This document shows, one piece after another, positions 52,801 to 63,210 of a DNA stretch of 64,000 bases (the stretch's first letter is position 1; every line of letters begins with the position of its first letter). The stretch is from assembly GCA_022510385.1 (NCBI GenBank), contig JAFLTQ010000003.1:62001-126000 (forward strand). Direction: 5' to 3'. Source of the stretch: Muribaculaceae bacterium. Lineage in GTDB: Bacteria; Bacteroidota; Bacteroidia; Bacteroidales; Muribaculaceae. Under the pieces are notes generated by a model. The model saw only the letters and a list, made by a program, of their open reading frames with translations, did not search any database and was not told the origin of the DNA. Position numbers and translations under genes: made by a program.

Positions 52801-55800
52801 ATGAAGCCTTATAGAATTTTTGTAGAGAAACGTCCTCAATTCCGGGTCGAGGCTCAAAGCCTTCAAGAAGAGCTGAATTCTAATTTGGGTCTTAATATTA
52901 AAGACTTGAGGCTCCTTACAATATACGACCTCTTTGGGTTTGACAAGGAATTAAAAGAAAAGACAAGTTACAGGGTCTTCGGTGAGCCTGCAACAGATAT
53001 TGTCACCGAAGATATCGATTTAGAGGGGAAGCCTCATTTAGCTGTAGAATCTTTGCCGGGTCAATTCGACCAAAGAGCCTCAGCAGCTGAAGATTGTGTG
53101 AAGCTTATCCAACCGGATGCTGACGTCATCATCCGTAGCGGTAAGATTCTGATTTTTGATGACGGTATTAATAAAAATGATCTCGATAAGATATCATCTT
53201 ATATTATTAATGCTGTAGAATCACGCGAAAAAGACATAAACAAACTTGAACAACCGGGATATGCCAAGGCTAAGCCGGTTGAAATCCTCTCCGGATTTAG
53301 AGATATCACGCCTCAAACAGCTGTAGACTTTTGTAAAAGTAAAGGGCTGGCTATGAATGAAGACGATCTTATGGAAGTGGTGGAATATTTCAAAAAGGAA
53401 AATCGCGATCCATTCGAGACAGAGCTCCGTATTTTAGATACTTATTGGAGCGACCATTGTCGACACACCACTTTCACTACATGTCTTACAGAAATTAAAA
53501 TCGACGACTCTTTTATTTCGGCCGATCTTGAAAGAAGCATCAAAGAATGGAAGGAAATACGTCAGATTCTTGGCAGGGAAAACAAGCCTCTATGTCTGAT
53601 GGACCTTGCCACTATCGGAGCAAGATATCTAAAAAAGGAAGGATTCTTGAATGATTTGGAAGAGAGCGAAGAAAATAATGCTTGTAGCATTTTTGTAGAC
53701 ATTGACGTTGACGGTGAGATTGAAAGATGGCTTCTTCAATTTAAAAATGAGACTCATAATCATCCAACAGAGATAGAGCCATTCGGAGGAGCATCCACCT
53801 GCCTGGGAGGTGCTATTCGCGACCCGCTGAGCGGACGCAGCTATGTCTATCAGGCAATGCGTGTCACCGGAGCCGGCGATATCTATTCCCCGGTTTCAGA
53901 AACTATGAAAGGGAAACTTCCTCAAAGAGTCATATCGGTTAAGGCTGCAGAGGGCTACTCTTCCTATGGAAATCAAATTGGCCTCGCCACAACTCATGTC
54001 AGAGAAATATTCCATCCCGGATATCTGGCAAAAAGATTGGAAGTAGGAGCCGTAGTCGGAGCCGTCAAAGCTGAGAATGTGAGAAGAGAAAGCCCGGTAC
54101 CAGGCGATGTTATCCTTATGTTTGGGGGGCGCACCGGTCGTGATGGAATAGGAGGGGCTACCGGTTCTTCTAAAGAACACACAACTTCCTCCCTGGAAGA
54201 GTGTGGCAGTGAAGTACAGAAAGGAAATGCTCCCGAAGAAAGAAAAATTGCAAGACTCTTCAAACGTCCGGAAGTTACAAAGTTGATTAAAAAATCAAAT
54301 GATTTCGGAGCCGGTGGAGTCAGCGTTGCTATTGGCGAATTGACTGATGGACTTGATATTTATCTCGACAGGGTTCCGGTGAAATATTCAGGTCTCAACC
54401 CCACTGAAATTGCGATAAGCGAAAGCCAGGAAAGAATGGCTGTAGTCCTTGATCCAAAAGACAAAGACCTTTTTGAAAAATACTGCAAAGAGGAAAATCT
54501 GGAAGTTACTCACGTCGCTGATGTCACTGACTCAGGCAGAATGAGAATGTATTACGATGGCGTTTTAAAGGCTGACCTCAAAAGGGATTTTATCGATTCG
54601 GCAGGAGCCCCTCACTTTGCAAAAGCTGAAATAGGAGTGGTTGAGCCAATCAACCCATTTATGAGAGAAGTGGAAGGAAATTCTCTCAAAGAAAAATTCC
54701 TGAATATTTTGAAAGACAAAAATGTTACTTCCCAAAAGGGTTTGATAGAACGTTTTGATTCCACAATCGGGAAATCTACCGTTTTGATGCCATTCGGGGG
54801 AGAGACGCAAGGCACTGAAGTGCAAGTGTCTGTGCAAAAATTCCCTGTTGCTCCGGCACAAACCGACACAGCCAGCCTTATGGCATTTGGATTCAACCCC
54901 TTTATCACGGAATGGAGCCCTTATCATGGAGCAGCCTATGCTTTTGTCGAAGCAGTAGGGAAAGCTGTAGCGGCAGGAGGAGAATACTCTAAATTGAGAT
55001 TTTCATTCCAAGAATATTTTGAACGGCTTCATTCCGCTCATTCTTGGGGCAAACCGCTTGCCGCTCTTTTAGGAGCGCTCAGAATGCAACTTGAATTCAA
55101 ATTGCCTGCCATTGGCGGCAAAGATTCGATGAGCGGAACTTTTGCACATATCTCTGTGCCGCCAACTCTTATAGCTTTTGGAGTGGAACCGGTTAAAGCT
55201 TCTGACGTTATAAGTCCGGAATTCAAAGCTCCCGGCAATTTAATATATTTAGTGAGACACATACCCCTTCCTTCCCTAATGCCTGACACAAAACAACTGA
55301 TTGATAATTTCACCATGGTCAACAGGCTTATAAAAGAAAAGACAGTGGTATCCTCCTATTATCCAACATTCGGTGGAATTGCCGAGGCTATTGCCAAAAT
55401 GAGCTTTGGTAACCGGGTCGGTGCCAACATCACCATTAAGGAAGATGATCTTTTCAACTATGGAAATGGCTCGTTAATTATTGAATCAACTGAAGTTTTG
55501 TTTCTCCCCGGTTTTGAACTTTTAGGAGAAACCGTTTCAGAACCTGAATTGACCATCAATGGCGAAATGATTCCTATAGATGAGGCCTTCAATGCCAACA
55601 GGATAAAATTTACAGAAGTCTATCCCGACAAAACAAATGTGGCCGGGAATGTTGAAAATGCCTCATCAAAGGAGGGGATTAGCAACTTAAAACCGGAATT
55701 CCCTAAAAAGAATCCCGTGGTCTTTCTGCCGGTATTCCCGGGCACCAACTGTGATTACGACATGGCAGCTTCTTTCCGCAAAGAGGGTGCAGATGTTATA

Positions 55801-56508
55801 ATTTCCGTATTTAGAAATTTAACTCCGGAAGACATCGAGCAATCTATTGAGGAAATGAGTGACAATATAGATTCCTGCGATATCCTTGCTTTCTCCGGAG
55901 GTTTTTCTGAAGGAGACGAGCCGGATGGTAGCGGAAAGTTTATTGCCAATGTCATCATGAATGAAAAGGTAAAATCTGCCATTGAAAGATTGATACAACG
56001 TAAAGGTCTCATATTAGGGATTTGCAATGGCTTCCAGGCACTCGTTAAATCCGGATTGCTTCCATATGGCAAAATTGGAGAAATAGAATCTACTTCTCCA
56101 ACTCTCTTCCATAATGATATCAACCGCCACATCTCTCAAATTGTGACAACCAGGGTAGGAACCACCTCTTCTCCTTGGCTTTCCGGTTTTTCTGAGGGAG
56201 AACTACACTCTGTGGCAGCTTCACATGGAGAAGGTAAATTTGTAGCATCCCCGGAATTATTAGAGCAGCTTAAAGAGAATGGACAGATAGCGTTCCAATA
56301 TGCCGACAGAGAAGGTAATGCCACTCTTGAATCCCCGTATAACCCTAACGGTTCTTTGGAAGCCATAGAGGGAATCATCTCCCCGGATGGTTTGATTTTA
56401 GGGAAAATGGCACATTCCGAAAGGTATGATTCCGGGTTGATGAAAAATATTTCAGGGAACAAATCCCAGAATATATTCGCAAATGCAGTAAAATATTATC
56501 AGCAATAA
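52801..56508 (+). CDS. purL: Phosphoribosylformylglycinamidine synthase, single-chain form
   Basis: 1235 residues. It turns FGAR and glutamine into FGAM. An N-terminal PurS-like domain (about 1-150), the catalytic AIRS repeats ([39 protein letters not shown] [14 protein letters not shown]) and a C-terminal glutamine amidotransferase (GICNGFQ, nucleophile C1075, with SHGEGKF) are in order. The single-chain layout with [13 protein letters not shown] wording resembles the Clostridia type and not the E. coli-like PurL I recall from Bacteroides. It is 11 bp from purM. Confidence 0.94.
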   Translation: MKPYRIFVEKRPQFRVEAQSLQEELNSNLGLNIKDLRLLTIYDLFGFDKELKEKTSYRVFGEPATDIVTEDIDLEGKPHLAVESLPGQFDQRASAAEDCVKLIQPDADVIIRSGKILIFDDGINKNDLDKISSYIINAVESREKDINKLEQPGYAKAKPVEILSGFRDITPQTAVDFCKSKGLAMNEDDLMEVVEYFKKENRDPFETELRILDTYWSDHCRHTTFTTCLTEIKIDDSFISADLERSIKEWKEIRQILGRENKPLCLMDLATIGARYLKKEGFLNDLEESEENNACSIFVDIDVDGEIERWLLQFKNETHNHPTEIEPFGGASTCLGGAIRDPLSGRSYVYQAMRVTGAGDIYSPVSETMKGKLPQRVISVKAAEGYSSYGNQIGLATTHVREIFHPGYLAKRLEVGAVVGAVKAENVRRESPVPGDVILMFGGRTGRDGIGGATGSSKEHTTSSLEECGSEVQKGNAPEERKIARLFKRPEVTKLIKKSNDFGAGGVSVAIGELTDGLDIYLDRVPVKYSGLNPTEIAISESQERMAVVLDPKDKDLFEKYCKEENLEVTHVADVTDSGRMRMYYDGVLKADLKRDFIDSAGAPHFAKAEIGVVEPINPFMREVEGNSLKEKFLNILKDKNVTSQKGLIERFDSTIGKSTVLMPFGGETQGTEVQVSVQKFPVAPAQTDTASLMAFGFNPFITEWSPYHGAAYAFVEAVGKAVAAGGEYSKLRFSFQEYFERLHSAHSWGKPLAALLGALRMQLEFKLPAIGGKDSMSGTFAHISVPPTLIAFGVEPVKASDVISPEFKAPGNLIYLVRHIPLPSLMPDTKQLIDNFTMVNRLIKEKTVVSSYYPTFGGIAEAIAKMSFGNRVGANITIKEDDLFNYGNGSLIIESTEVLFLPGFELLGETVSEPELTINGEMIPIDEAFNANRIKFTEVYPDKTNVAGNVENASSKEGISNLKPEFPKKNPVVFLPVFPGTNCDYDMAASFRKEGADVIISVFRNLTPEDIEQSIEEMSDNIDSCDILAFSGGFSEGDEPDGSGKFIANVIMNEKVKSAIERLIQRKGLILGICNGFQALVKSGLLPYGKIGEIESTSPTLFHNDINRHISQIVTTRVGTTSSPWLSGFSEGELHSVAASHGEGKFVASPELLEQLKENGQIAFQYADREGNATLESPYNPNGSLEAIEGIISPDGLILGKMAHSERYDSGLMKNISGNKSQNIFANAVKYYQQ

Positions 56509-56519
56509 AAAACAGCGAT

Positions 56520-57548
56520 ATGGCAAAAAGTTATGAAGCCTCAGGCGTAAATCTGGAAGCGGGATATGAAGTAGTCAGCCGCATCAAAAAGCATGTTGCC
56601 TCCACAGCGCGCAGAGGCTGCATGGGCAATATAGGAGCTTTTGGAGGAATGTTTGATCTCGGATCCCTTCATTATAAGCACCCCATTCTTGTCAGCGGCA
56701 CAGATGGGGTTGGCACCAAACTAAAGATAGCCTTCGCCATGGGGAAACATGACACTATAGGGATTGACGCTGTGGCAATGTGTGTGAATGATGTGCTGGC
56801 TCAGGGAGCTGAACCGCTTTTCTTCCTTGACTATATAGCAGTCGGGAAAAACAAACCTGCAGTAGTTGAAAGCATAGTGAGCGGAGTGGCGAATGGATGT
56901 AGACAAGCCGGATGCGCTCTTATAGGCGGTGAAACTGCTGAGATGCCGGGTATGTACTCTGAAGATGACTATGATATTGCCGGATTTACCGTAGGTGCCG
57001 TTGAAAAAGATAATCTCATTGATTGCAGTAAAGTTAAAAGTGGAGATGTCTTGGTGGGAGTAGCTTCTTCAGGTCTTCATTCCAACGGTTTCAGTCTTGT
57101 TAGAAAAATTATTTATGACAACCATCTTGACCTTCACAAAAAATATGAAGGGACCGGTGACAAAACTTTAGGTGAAGTTTTGCTCACACCGACAAGGATC
57201 TATGTAAAGCCTGTTTTGGAGGTACTTAAAAATGCTGATGTTCATGGGATTGCCCACATCACCGGAGGAGGCTTTGATGAAAATATTCCTCGTATTCTGC
57301 CCGAAGATTGCGGTGTTGAAATTCTAAGCGGCAGCTGGGAAATCCCGCCTATTTTCAGTCTCCTGCAAAGAGAAGGGAAAATAGCCGCTCGAGAAATGTA
57401 TAATATCTTCAATATGGGAATGGGTCTGGTAATGGCCCTTTCTCCTAAAGATGCAGCCACTGCCATTAAAATTCTTACAGAATGGGGAGAGAAAGCTTCA
57501 GTGATAGGAAAAGTTGTTACAGGAGAAAAAATTGTTTCGCTCACATGA
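56520..57548 (+). CDS. purM: Phosphoribosylformylglycinamidine cyclo-ligase (AIR synthetase)
   Basis: 342 residues. It closes the imidazole ring to give AIR. The N-terminal [18 protein letters not shown], the FGGMFDL and [14 protein letters not shown] motifs, and [11 protein letters not shown] are nearly the wording of Bacillus subtilis PurM. The Bacteroides enzyme I remember starts and reads differently (MRGVSASKEDVHNAI). Its stop overlaps the purN start as ATGA. Confidence 0.95.
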   Translation: MAKSYEASGVNLEAGYEVVSRIKKHVASTARRGCMGNIGAFGGMFDLGSLHYKHPILVSGTDGVGTKLKIAFAMGKHDTIGIDAVAMCVNDVLAQGAEPLFFLDYIAVGKNKPAVVESIVSGVANGCRQAGCALIGGETAEMPGMYSEDDYDIAGFTVGAVEKDNLIDCSKVKSGDVLVGVASSGLHSNGFSLVRKIIYDNHLDLHKKYEGTGDKTLGEVLLTPTRIYVKPVLEVLKNADVHGIAHITGGGFDENIPRILPEDCGVEILSGSWEIPPIFSLLQREGKIAAREMYNIFNMGMGLVMALSPKDAATAIKILTEWGEKASVIGKVVTGEKIVSLT

Positions 57549-58114
57549 ATAATAAAAAAAGGATAGCCATCTTTGCAAGTGGCAACGGAAGCAATTTTGA
57601 AGCAATAGCAGAAGCTTGCCGCCAAAATCGGTTGGATGCTCAGGTGGCTCTCTGTGTTTGTGACCATCCCGGAGCTTATGTGACTGAAAGAGCAAAAAGA
57701 TTGGAAATCCCTGTTTTGGAATTCAAACCAAAGAATTATTCCGGTAAAGAAGAGTATGAAAGAATGATACTTTCCGAACTTCAAAAAGAGGAAGTTGAAC
57801 TTATCTGTCTTGCCGGATATATGAGAATCGTCGGAAAAACACTTTTGGATGCCTATAAAGAGAAGATAATCAACATTCATCCTTCATTGTTGCCGGCTTT
57901 TCCGGGAGTGGATGCTATCGGTCAGGCTCTCAAGTATGGTGTCAAGGTATTTGGAGTCACGGTTCATTTTGTAGATGAAACTCTCGATGGAGGTAAAATT
58001 ATATCCCAGATAGCCATCCCATACGAAGGAGGAGACCGGGAAGAGGTCGAAACAATCATTCATGCCTGGGAGCATGCCATTTATGTTTCAACACTTAAAA
58101 AACTATTAAATTAA
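57545..58114 (+). CDS. purN: Phosphoribosylglycinamide formyltransferase
   Basis: 189 residues from ATG 57545, which overlaps the purM stop as ATGA; an in-frame ATG at 57482 lies inside purM and is rejected. It transfers a formyl group from 10-formyl-THF to [15 protein letters not shown], the catalytic [12 protein letters not shown] segment (Asn, His) and the Asp in [11 protein letters not shown] are visible. The wording is Bacillus-like. Confidence 0.95.
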   Translation: MNNKKRIAIFASGNGSNFEAIAEACRQNRLDAQVALCVCDHPGAYVTERAKRLEIPVLEFKPKNYSGKEEYERMILSELQKEEVELICLAGYMRIVGKTLLDAYKEKIINIHPSLLPAFPGVDAIGQALKYGVKVFGVTVHFVDETLDGGKIISQIAIPYEGGDREEVETIIHAWEHAIYVSTLKKLLN

Positions 58115-58147
58115 TAAGCCTTAACACGCTAAAAATATATAAAACTT

Positions 58148-59677
58148 ATGCGAGCCTTAATAAGTGTCAGCGATAAAACAGGTGTAATTGAATTTGCATC
58201 AGCATTAAATAATTTGGGATGGACCCTTATAGCCACCGGAGGGACTTTAAAAACTTTGCGTGGAGCCGGGTTAGAGGTGCTGGATATTCAAGATGTGACA
58301 GGTTTCCCGGAGATTTGTGAGGGACGCGTCAAGACTCTGCATCCCAAAGTTCACGGGGGTTTGCTCGCTCGCCGCGATAAAGATGACCACATGGCCCAAA
58401 TTGCGGAAAACGGGATTACTCCTATTGACTTGGTATGTGTCAATCTTTACCCTTTTGAGTCGACTATATCAAAACCTGATGTCACTATGGAAGATGCCAT
58501 CGAGAATATAGATATAGGGGGTCCTTCTATGTTGCGAAGCGCAGCAAAAAATTTCAGAGATGTAACTGTGATTTGTAATCCTGCAGATTATCCAACAGTG
58601 ATTGAAGAAATAACGCTTAACGGTAACACACAATACGACACAAGGTTAAGGCTTTCAGCTCAAGCTTTCACACACACAGCGCTATATGATTCAAGAATCG
58701 CTGAGTTTATGAGAAAAGCAGCCGGATTGCCGGAGAAACTTTTCCTGAGTTTCGATGAAGTGCAAACCTTGCGCTATGGGGAAAATCCTCATCAAAAGGC
58801 AACTTTCTATAAGGAAGCGAAAGAAGTGCCCTATTCTGTGGCCTTTTCAAAGCAATTACAAGGGAAAGAATTAAGCTATAATAATATTCAGGATGCAAAC
58901 GCTGCCTTGAGCATAGTGCGTGAATTTGAACAACCATTTTGTGTTGCCCTCAAACACATGAATCCCTGCGGTGCTGCAGTAGGCCAAGATGCTCTTGAAG
59001 CTTGGGGGAAGGCTTATGAGGCCGACAAAGTCAGCATTTATGGAGGAATTGTAGCACTCAATCGTCCGGTGACTAAAGAAATCGCCTTACAGATGAAACC
59101 GATCTTCCTTGAGATAGTCATGGCGCCATCCTTTGAGCCGGATGCCCTTGAAATCTTTGCATCTAAGAAGAATTTGAGACTTCTGGAAGTCAAAATGGAT
59201 AGGGAAAGGAAAAACTGCAAGGCATATACCGGCATAACCGGAGGATTGTTGGTGCAAGATGCAGATCTTGAATGTCTGACACTCACAGACGAAATGTGTG
59301 TTACAAAACGGCGTCCTACAGACAGGGAATTAAAGGATCTGAATTTTGCCTGGAAGATAGTGAAACATGTCAAAAGTAATGCGATAGTGGTAGCCAAGGA
59401 TTGTGCCACAGCCGGAGTCGGCGCCGGGCAGATGAATCGGGTGGGCTCGGCGGAAATCGCTCTTGAAGAAGCAAAAGCAGCCGGCATTTCGGAAGGATTA
59501 GTTCTTGCATCTGATGGTTTCTTACCTTTTGGCGACACGGTTGAACTGGCTTCTAAATATGGTGTAGTGGCCATCGTACAACCGGGCGGAAGCATTAGAG
59601 ACGAAGAGTCAATACAAACAGCCGATGAAAAAGGAATCGCAATGCTCTTCACAGGGATGCGTCATTTTAAACATTAA
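58148..59677 (+). CDS. purH: AICAR formyltransferase / IMP cyclohydrolase
   Basis: 509 residues. It performs the last two steps to IMP. The cyclohydrolase domain (about 1-195) begins MRALISVSDKTGVIEFASAL with ATGGT and GRVKTLHPKVHGG; the transformylase domain has the catalytic KHMNPCGAA and SDGFLPFGD blocks. The length and wording fit Gram-positive PurH. It follows purN by 33 bp. Confidence 0.95.
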   Translation: MRALISVSDKTGVIEFASALNNLGWTLIATGGTLKTLRGAGLEVLDIQDVTGFPEICEGRVKTLHPKVHGGLLARRDKDDHMAQIAENGITPIDLVCVNLYPFESTISKPDVTMEDAIENIDIGGPSMLRSAAKNFRDVTVICNPADYPTVIEEITLNGNTQYDTRLRLSAQAFTHTALYDSRIAEFMRKAAGLPEKLFLSFDEVQTLRYGENPHQKATFYKEAKEVPYSVAFSKQLQGKELSYNNIQDANAALSIVREFEQPFCVALKHMNPCGAAVGQDALEAWGKAYEADKVSIYGGIVALNRPVTKEIALQMKPIFLEIVMAPSFEPDALEIFASKKNLRLLEVKMDRERKNCKAYTGITGGLLVQDADLECLTLTDEMCVTKRRPTDRELKDLNFAWKIVKHVKSNAIVVAKDCATAGVGAGQMNRVGSAEIALEEAKAAGISEGLVLASDGFLPFGDTVELASKYGVVAIVQPGGSIRDEESIQTADEKGIAMLFTGMRHFKH

Positions 59678-59738
59678 CCCTTGATTTGTAAAAGATATCC
59701 TTTAATATATCCGATAATTGTTGAAAATGCACATAGGA

Positions 59739-60998
59739 ATGGAAGGGAAGAAAAGAGTTTTGGTGGTTGGTTCCGGAGGACGAGAACATGCCATTATAAA
59801 ATCATTATCCAAATCATCAAAAGTATCAGAACTATATTGTGCACCGGGGAATGCCGGGATTGCACAAGATGCTGAATGTGTAGATATTAAAGTTGATGAC
59901 ATTGAATCACTCGTTAATTTTGCGCAAAGAAAGAATATAGATCTGACAATCATAGGTCCGGAAGTAGCCTTGGCCGCAGGAGCAGCGGATGCCTTTAAAA
60001 GCGTTGGGCTTACAGTTTTCGGTCCTACCAAAGGGGCAGCCCGAATTGAGAGCAGCAAGGAATTTGCAAAAAGATTGATGGCAAAAAATAATATCCCCAC
60101 AGCCTCCTACGCGACATTCACAAATCTTGATGAAGCATTGGAGTATGTGAGAAAAGGTAAGTTCCCGACTGTCATAAAATATGATGGACTTGCAGCCGGT
60201 AAAGGTGTGGTGGTGGCTCAGAACCTTGAAGAAGTAGAAAATGCTCTAAAGGAGATGCTTGAAGATCATAAATTTGGAAGCGACAAAGTTATCATCGAAG
60301 AATTTTTGGAAGGTCCGGAATTCTCCTTTATGTGTTTTGTGTCGGGAGATAAGGTTTATCCATTGGAATTAGCCCAAGATCATAAACGCGCCTATGATGG
60401 CGACAAAGGTCCGAACACAGGCGGGATGGGGGCTTATTCTCCGGTGCCTTTTATATCACCCCAGAGCTATGAAAAGGCCCTCCACGATATAATGCAACCT
60501 GCTGCCAAAGGTTTGGTAGAAGAGGGACATCCTTTCTGTGGAGTGCTTTACGGGGGTCTGATTCTAACAGAAGAGGGCCCTAAAGTCATTGAATTCAATG
60601 CACGTTTCGGTGACCCTGAAACTGAAGTGGTCTTGCCTCGTCTGGAATCAGATTTATTTGATTTCATCATGGCGGCAATCAACGGAGAAGATTTTATTCC
60701 TCAATGGAGTCATGACGCAGTTATTGGAGTCGTACTTGCATCCAAGGGATACCCTGAAGCATATGAAAAAGGAGCGGATATTCTTGGCCTTGACAAGGTG
60801 AATGGCGAAGTTTTCCACATGGGAACATCTTTCAAAGATGGTAATTTTAAAGTAGCGGGAGGAAGAGTCTTGATGGTGACAGCACATGGCGAGGATCTCC
60901 CGGCAGCTCAAGTGAATGTATATAAAGAGATTGCAGCAATTGAGTGTCCTGCACTTTTCCATCGTTCGGATATTGGTAAAGCCTCCTTAAAATTTTAA
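59739..60998 (+). CDS. purD: Phosphoribosylamine-glycine ligase
   Basis: 419 residues from ATG 59739 (MEGKKRVLVVGSGGREHA); ATG 59727 and TTG 59718 are alternatives. It is an ATP-grasp enzyme that makes GAR. The N-terminal GSGGREHA, the ATP-grasp stretch VIKYDGLAAGKGVVVA, AQDHKRAYDGDKGPNTGGMGAYSPVP and the metal-binding EFNARFGDPE are intact. It reads as the Gram-positive type. Confidence 0.95.
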   Translation: MEGKKRVLVVGSGGREHAIIKSLSKSSKVSELYCAPGNAGIAQDAECVDIKVDDIESLVNFAQRKNIDLTIIGPEVALAAGAADAFKSVGLTVFGPTKGAARIESSKEFAKRLMAKNNIPTASYATFTNLDEALEYVRKGKFPTVIKYDGLAAGKGVVVAQNLEEVENALKEMLEDHKFGSDKVIIEEFLEGPEFSFMCFVSGDKVYPLELAQDHKRAYDGDKGPNTGGMGAYSPVPFISPQSYEKALHDIMQPAAKGLVEEGHPFCGVLYGGLILTEEGPKVIEFNARFGDPETEVVLPRLESDLFDFIMAAINGEDFIPQWSHDAVIGVVLASKGYPEAYEKGADILGLDKVNGEVFHMGTSFKDGNFKVAGGRVLMVTAHGEDLPAAQVNVYKEIAAIECPALFHRSDIGKASLKF

Positions 60999-61011
60999 AG
61001 CTAAACAGAAT

Positions 61012-61869
61012 ATGCAAATAAGCGGAACCGATCTCGCCAAAGAGATAAAAGCAGAAGTGAAACAAGGGGTTAAGGATGCCGTAGATAGATATGGACGTCC
61101 TCCTCATTTAGTAGTGATACTTGTAGGTGAAGATCCCGCAAGCCAATCTTACGTCAAAGGGAAAGGGAAAGATGCTGAAGAAGTAGGATTCAAAAGCACG
61201 ACATTACGATATCCTGCCACAATTTCAGAAGAAGAGCTCCTTCATATAATCAGAGATTTGAACAAGGATGATGAAGTAGACGGAATTCTTGTGCAACTAC
61301 CCTTACCCTCTCATATTGATGAAGACAAAGTCATTGAAACAATAGATCAATCCAAAGACGTAGATGGTTTTCATCCTGCCAACGTGGCAGCATTATGGCA
61401 AAAACGCCCCTGCACATATCCATGCACACCCAAAGGAATCATAAAGCTTCTCGACAAAGCCGGAGTTGATATTAACGGCAAGAGAGCAGTGGTGATTGGT
61501 AGAAGCAACATAGTAGGCCTTCCTGTTGCTAAAATGTTGCTTGACAGAAATGCTACCGTCACAATAGCCCATAGCAAGACTACAGATTTAAAAAAAGTGG
61601 CATCTGAAGCTGATATTCTTGTTGTTGCTATCGGCAGACCCCGATTTGTAACGGCTGATATGGTAAAAGAGGGAGCTGCTGTGATTGATGTTGGTGTCAA
61701 TCGAGATCCGGCAACCGGAAAACTTTGTGGAGATGTGGATTTCAATGAAGTGGCTCAAATTGCAGGCGTTATTACTCCTGTCCCGGGTGGAGTAGGACCC
61801 ATGACAAGAGCCTGCCTGATGGAAAATACTCTCGAATGTTATTTAAAAAATCAAGAATCTAAAATCTGA
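61012..61869 (+). CDS. folD: Methylenetetrahydrofolate dehydrogenase / cyclohydrolase
   Basis: 285 residues. It converts 5,10-methylene-THF to 10-formyl-THF, the donor for PurN and PurH. The YVKGKGK motif with its catalytic Lys, the DGILVQLPLPSHI block, GRSNIVGLPVA and the C-terminal PVPGGVGPMT are present. Its place in the purine operon and the gcvT product elsewhere in the window form one supply line of one-carbon units. It starts 13 bp after purD. Confidence 0.96.
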   Translation: MQISGTDLAKEIKAEVKQGVKDAVDRYGRPPHLVVILVGEDPASQSYVKGKGKDAEEVGFKSTTLRYPATISEEELLHIIRDLNKDDEVDGILVQLPLPSHIDEDKVIETIDQSKDVDGFHPANVAALWQKRPCTYPCTPKGIIKLLDKAGVDINGKRAVVIGRSNIVGLPVAKMLLDRNATVTIAHSKTTDLKKVASEADILVVAIGRPRFVTADMVKEGAAVIDVGVNRDPATGKLCGDVDFNEVAQIAGVITPVPGGVGPMTRACLMENTLECYLKNQESKI

Positions 61870-61912
61870 ATTTCTCGATAGATCAGCAAACCACTAACTA
61901 AACAGACATAAG

Positions 61913-63208
61913 ATGATAGAGAGATATGGACGCGATATAATGCGCAATGTTTGGACTGAAGATAATAAATTCAAAGCCTATCTAAAGGTTGAGATTTTAG
62001 CTGCCGAAGCATGGATGGAACTTGGTGTCGTGCCGCCTCAAGATGTTGAGAAGCTGAAAAAGAACGCTAAGTTTGATATTGAAAGAATAAAAGAGATAGA
62101 GCTACAGACCCGACATGATATTGTGGCTTTCACACGCACTGTCAGCGAATCTTTAGGTGATGAAAAGAAATGGGTACATTATGGTCTGACATCCACAGAT
62201 GTCGTAGACACAGCAAACGGCTATCTCTTCAAGCAGGCTGATGAAATATTGCGCAAAGATCTTGAAGAGTTCATAAAAATGCTCGAGCAACAGGCCAAGA
62301 GATTCAAGCATCTCCCTTGCATAGGCCGCACTCATGGGATACATGCCGATATCACCTCCTTCGGCCTTAAATGGGTGTTATGGTTAGCTGAAATGAAGAG
62401 GAATCTGCATAGATTCAATGAAGCAGCCAAAGGAGTTGAAGTAGGGAAAATCAGTGGAGCTGTCGGAAATTTTGCCAATATCCCTCCTTTTGTACAAGAT
62501 TATGTGTGTGAAAAACTTGGCATCGCTTCAGCAGATATCAGTACACAGGTGATCCAACGAGACAGGCACGCATATTATATGGCCACCTTGGCCCTCATCG
62601 GTGCCTCCTTGGAACAAATGGCATTGGAAGTTAGAAACCTTCAACGCACGGAAGTGCATGAAGTTGAAGAATCATTCGGTAAAGGTCAGAAAGGTTCATC
62701 CGCGATGCCTCATAAACGTAATCCGGTGAGCTCAGAAAATATCTGTGGTTGTGCCAGAGTGCTCCGTGGATATATGGCCACTGCATACGAAAATGTTGCC
62801 CTATGGCATGAAAGAGATATCTCTCATTCTGCAACAGAAAGAATTATTATGCCGGATGCAACAATCCTCCTTGACTATATGCTCAACCGGATGAAAGGTG
62901 TTCTCGAAAATATAGTGGTGTTTGAGCAACAGATGAAATCCAACATTTATCGTACAAATGGAGTTATTTTTGCTCAAAGAGTCATGAATGCACTAATCGA
63001 TAAGGGATTCTCTCGAGAAAAAGCCTACGACACTGTTCAGCCTATTGCCATGAGAGCAATGCAGGAAGGGAAACCTTACCAAGACTTGTTGAAACAGGAT
63101 GAAACAATAATGGGGAGCATGACTCCGGAGGAACTGGATGCCTGCTTCACTCTCGATTATTATTTCAAGAACATTGATCATATTTACAAACGTAATAATT
63201 TAGAATAA
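61913..63208 (+). CDS. purB: Adenylosuccinate lyase, Bacillus-type
   Basis: 431 residues. It cleaves SAICAR and adenylosuccinate, releasing fumarate. The catalytic His in TRHDIVAFTR / GRTHGIHAD, the STDVVDTA segment and the flexible signature loop GSSAMPHKRNPV are intact. The N terminus (MIERYGRDIM..IWT-like NVWTEDNKF) and length are almost those of B. subtilis PurB. The Bacteroides PurB I recall is the other, E. coli-like type (SPIDGRY start). It is 2 bp from purA. Confidence 0.95.
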   Translation: MIERYGRDIMRNVWTEDNKFKAYLKVEILAAEAWMELGVVPPQDVEKLKKNAKFDIERIKEIELQTRHDIVAFTRTVSESLGDEKKWVHYGLTSTDVVDTANGYLFKQADEILRKDLEEFIKMLEQQAKRFKHLPCIGRTHGIHADITSFGLKWVLWLAEMKRNLHRFNEAAKGVEVGKISGAVGNFANIPPFVQDYVCEKLGIASADISTQVIQRDRHAYYMATLALIGASLEQMALEVRNLQRTEVHEVEESFGKGQKGSSAMPHKRNPVSSENICGCARVLRGYMATAYENVALWHERDISHSATERIIMPDATILLDYMLNRMKGVLENIVVFEQQMKSNIYRTNGVIFAQRVMNALIDKGFSREKAYDTVQPIAMRAMQEGKPYQDLLKQDETIMGSMTPEELDACFTLDYYFKNIDHIYKRNNLE

Positions 63209-63210
63209 GG

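Noticed and set aside
57242..57880. 212-residue minus-strand open frame across purM/purN
   Set aside because: Antisense to two conserved genes and crosses their boundary; no domain seen.
59038..59652. 204-residue minus-strand open frame inside purH
   Set aside because: Antisense shadow of conserved purH; Ser/Ala-rich and without a family match.
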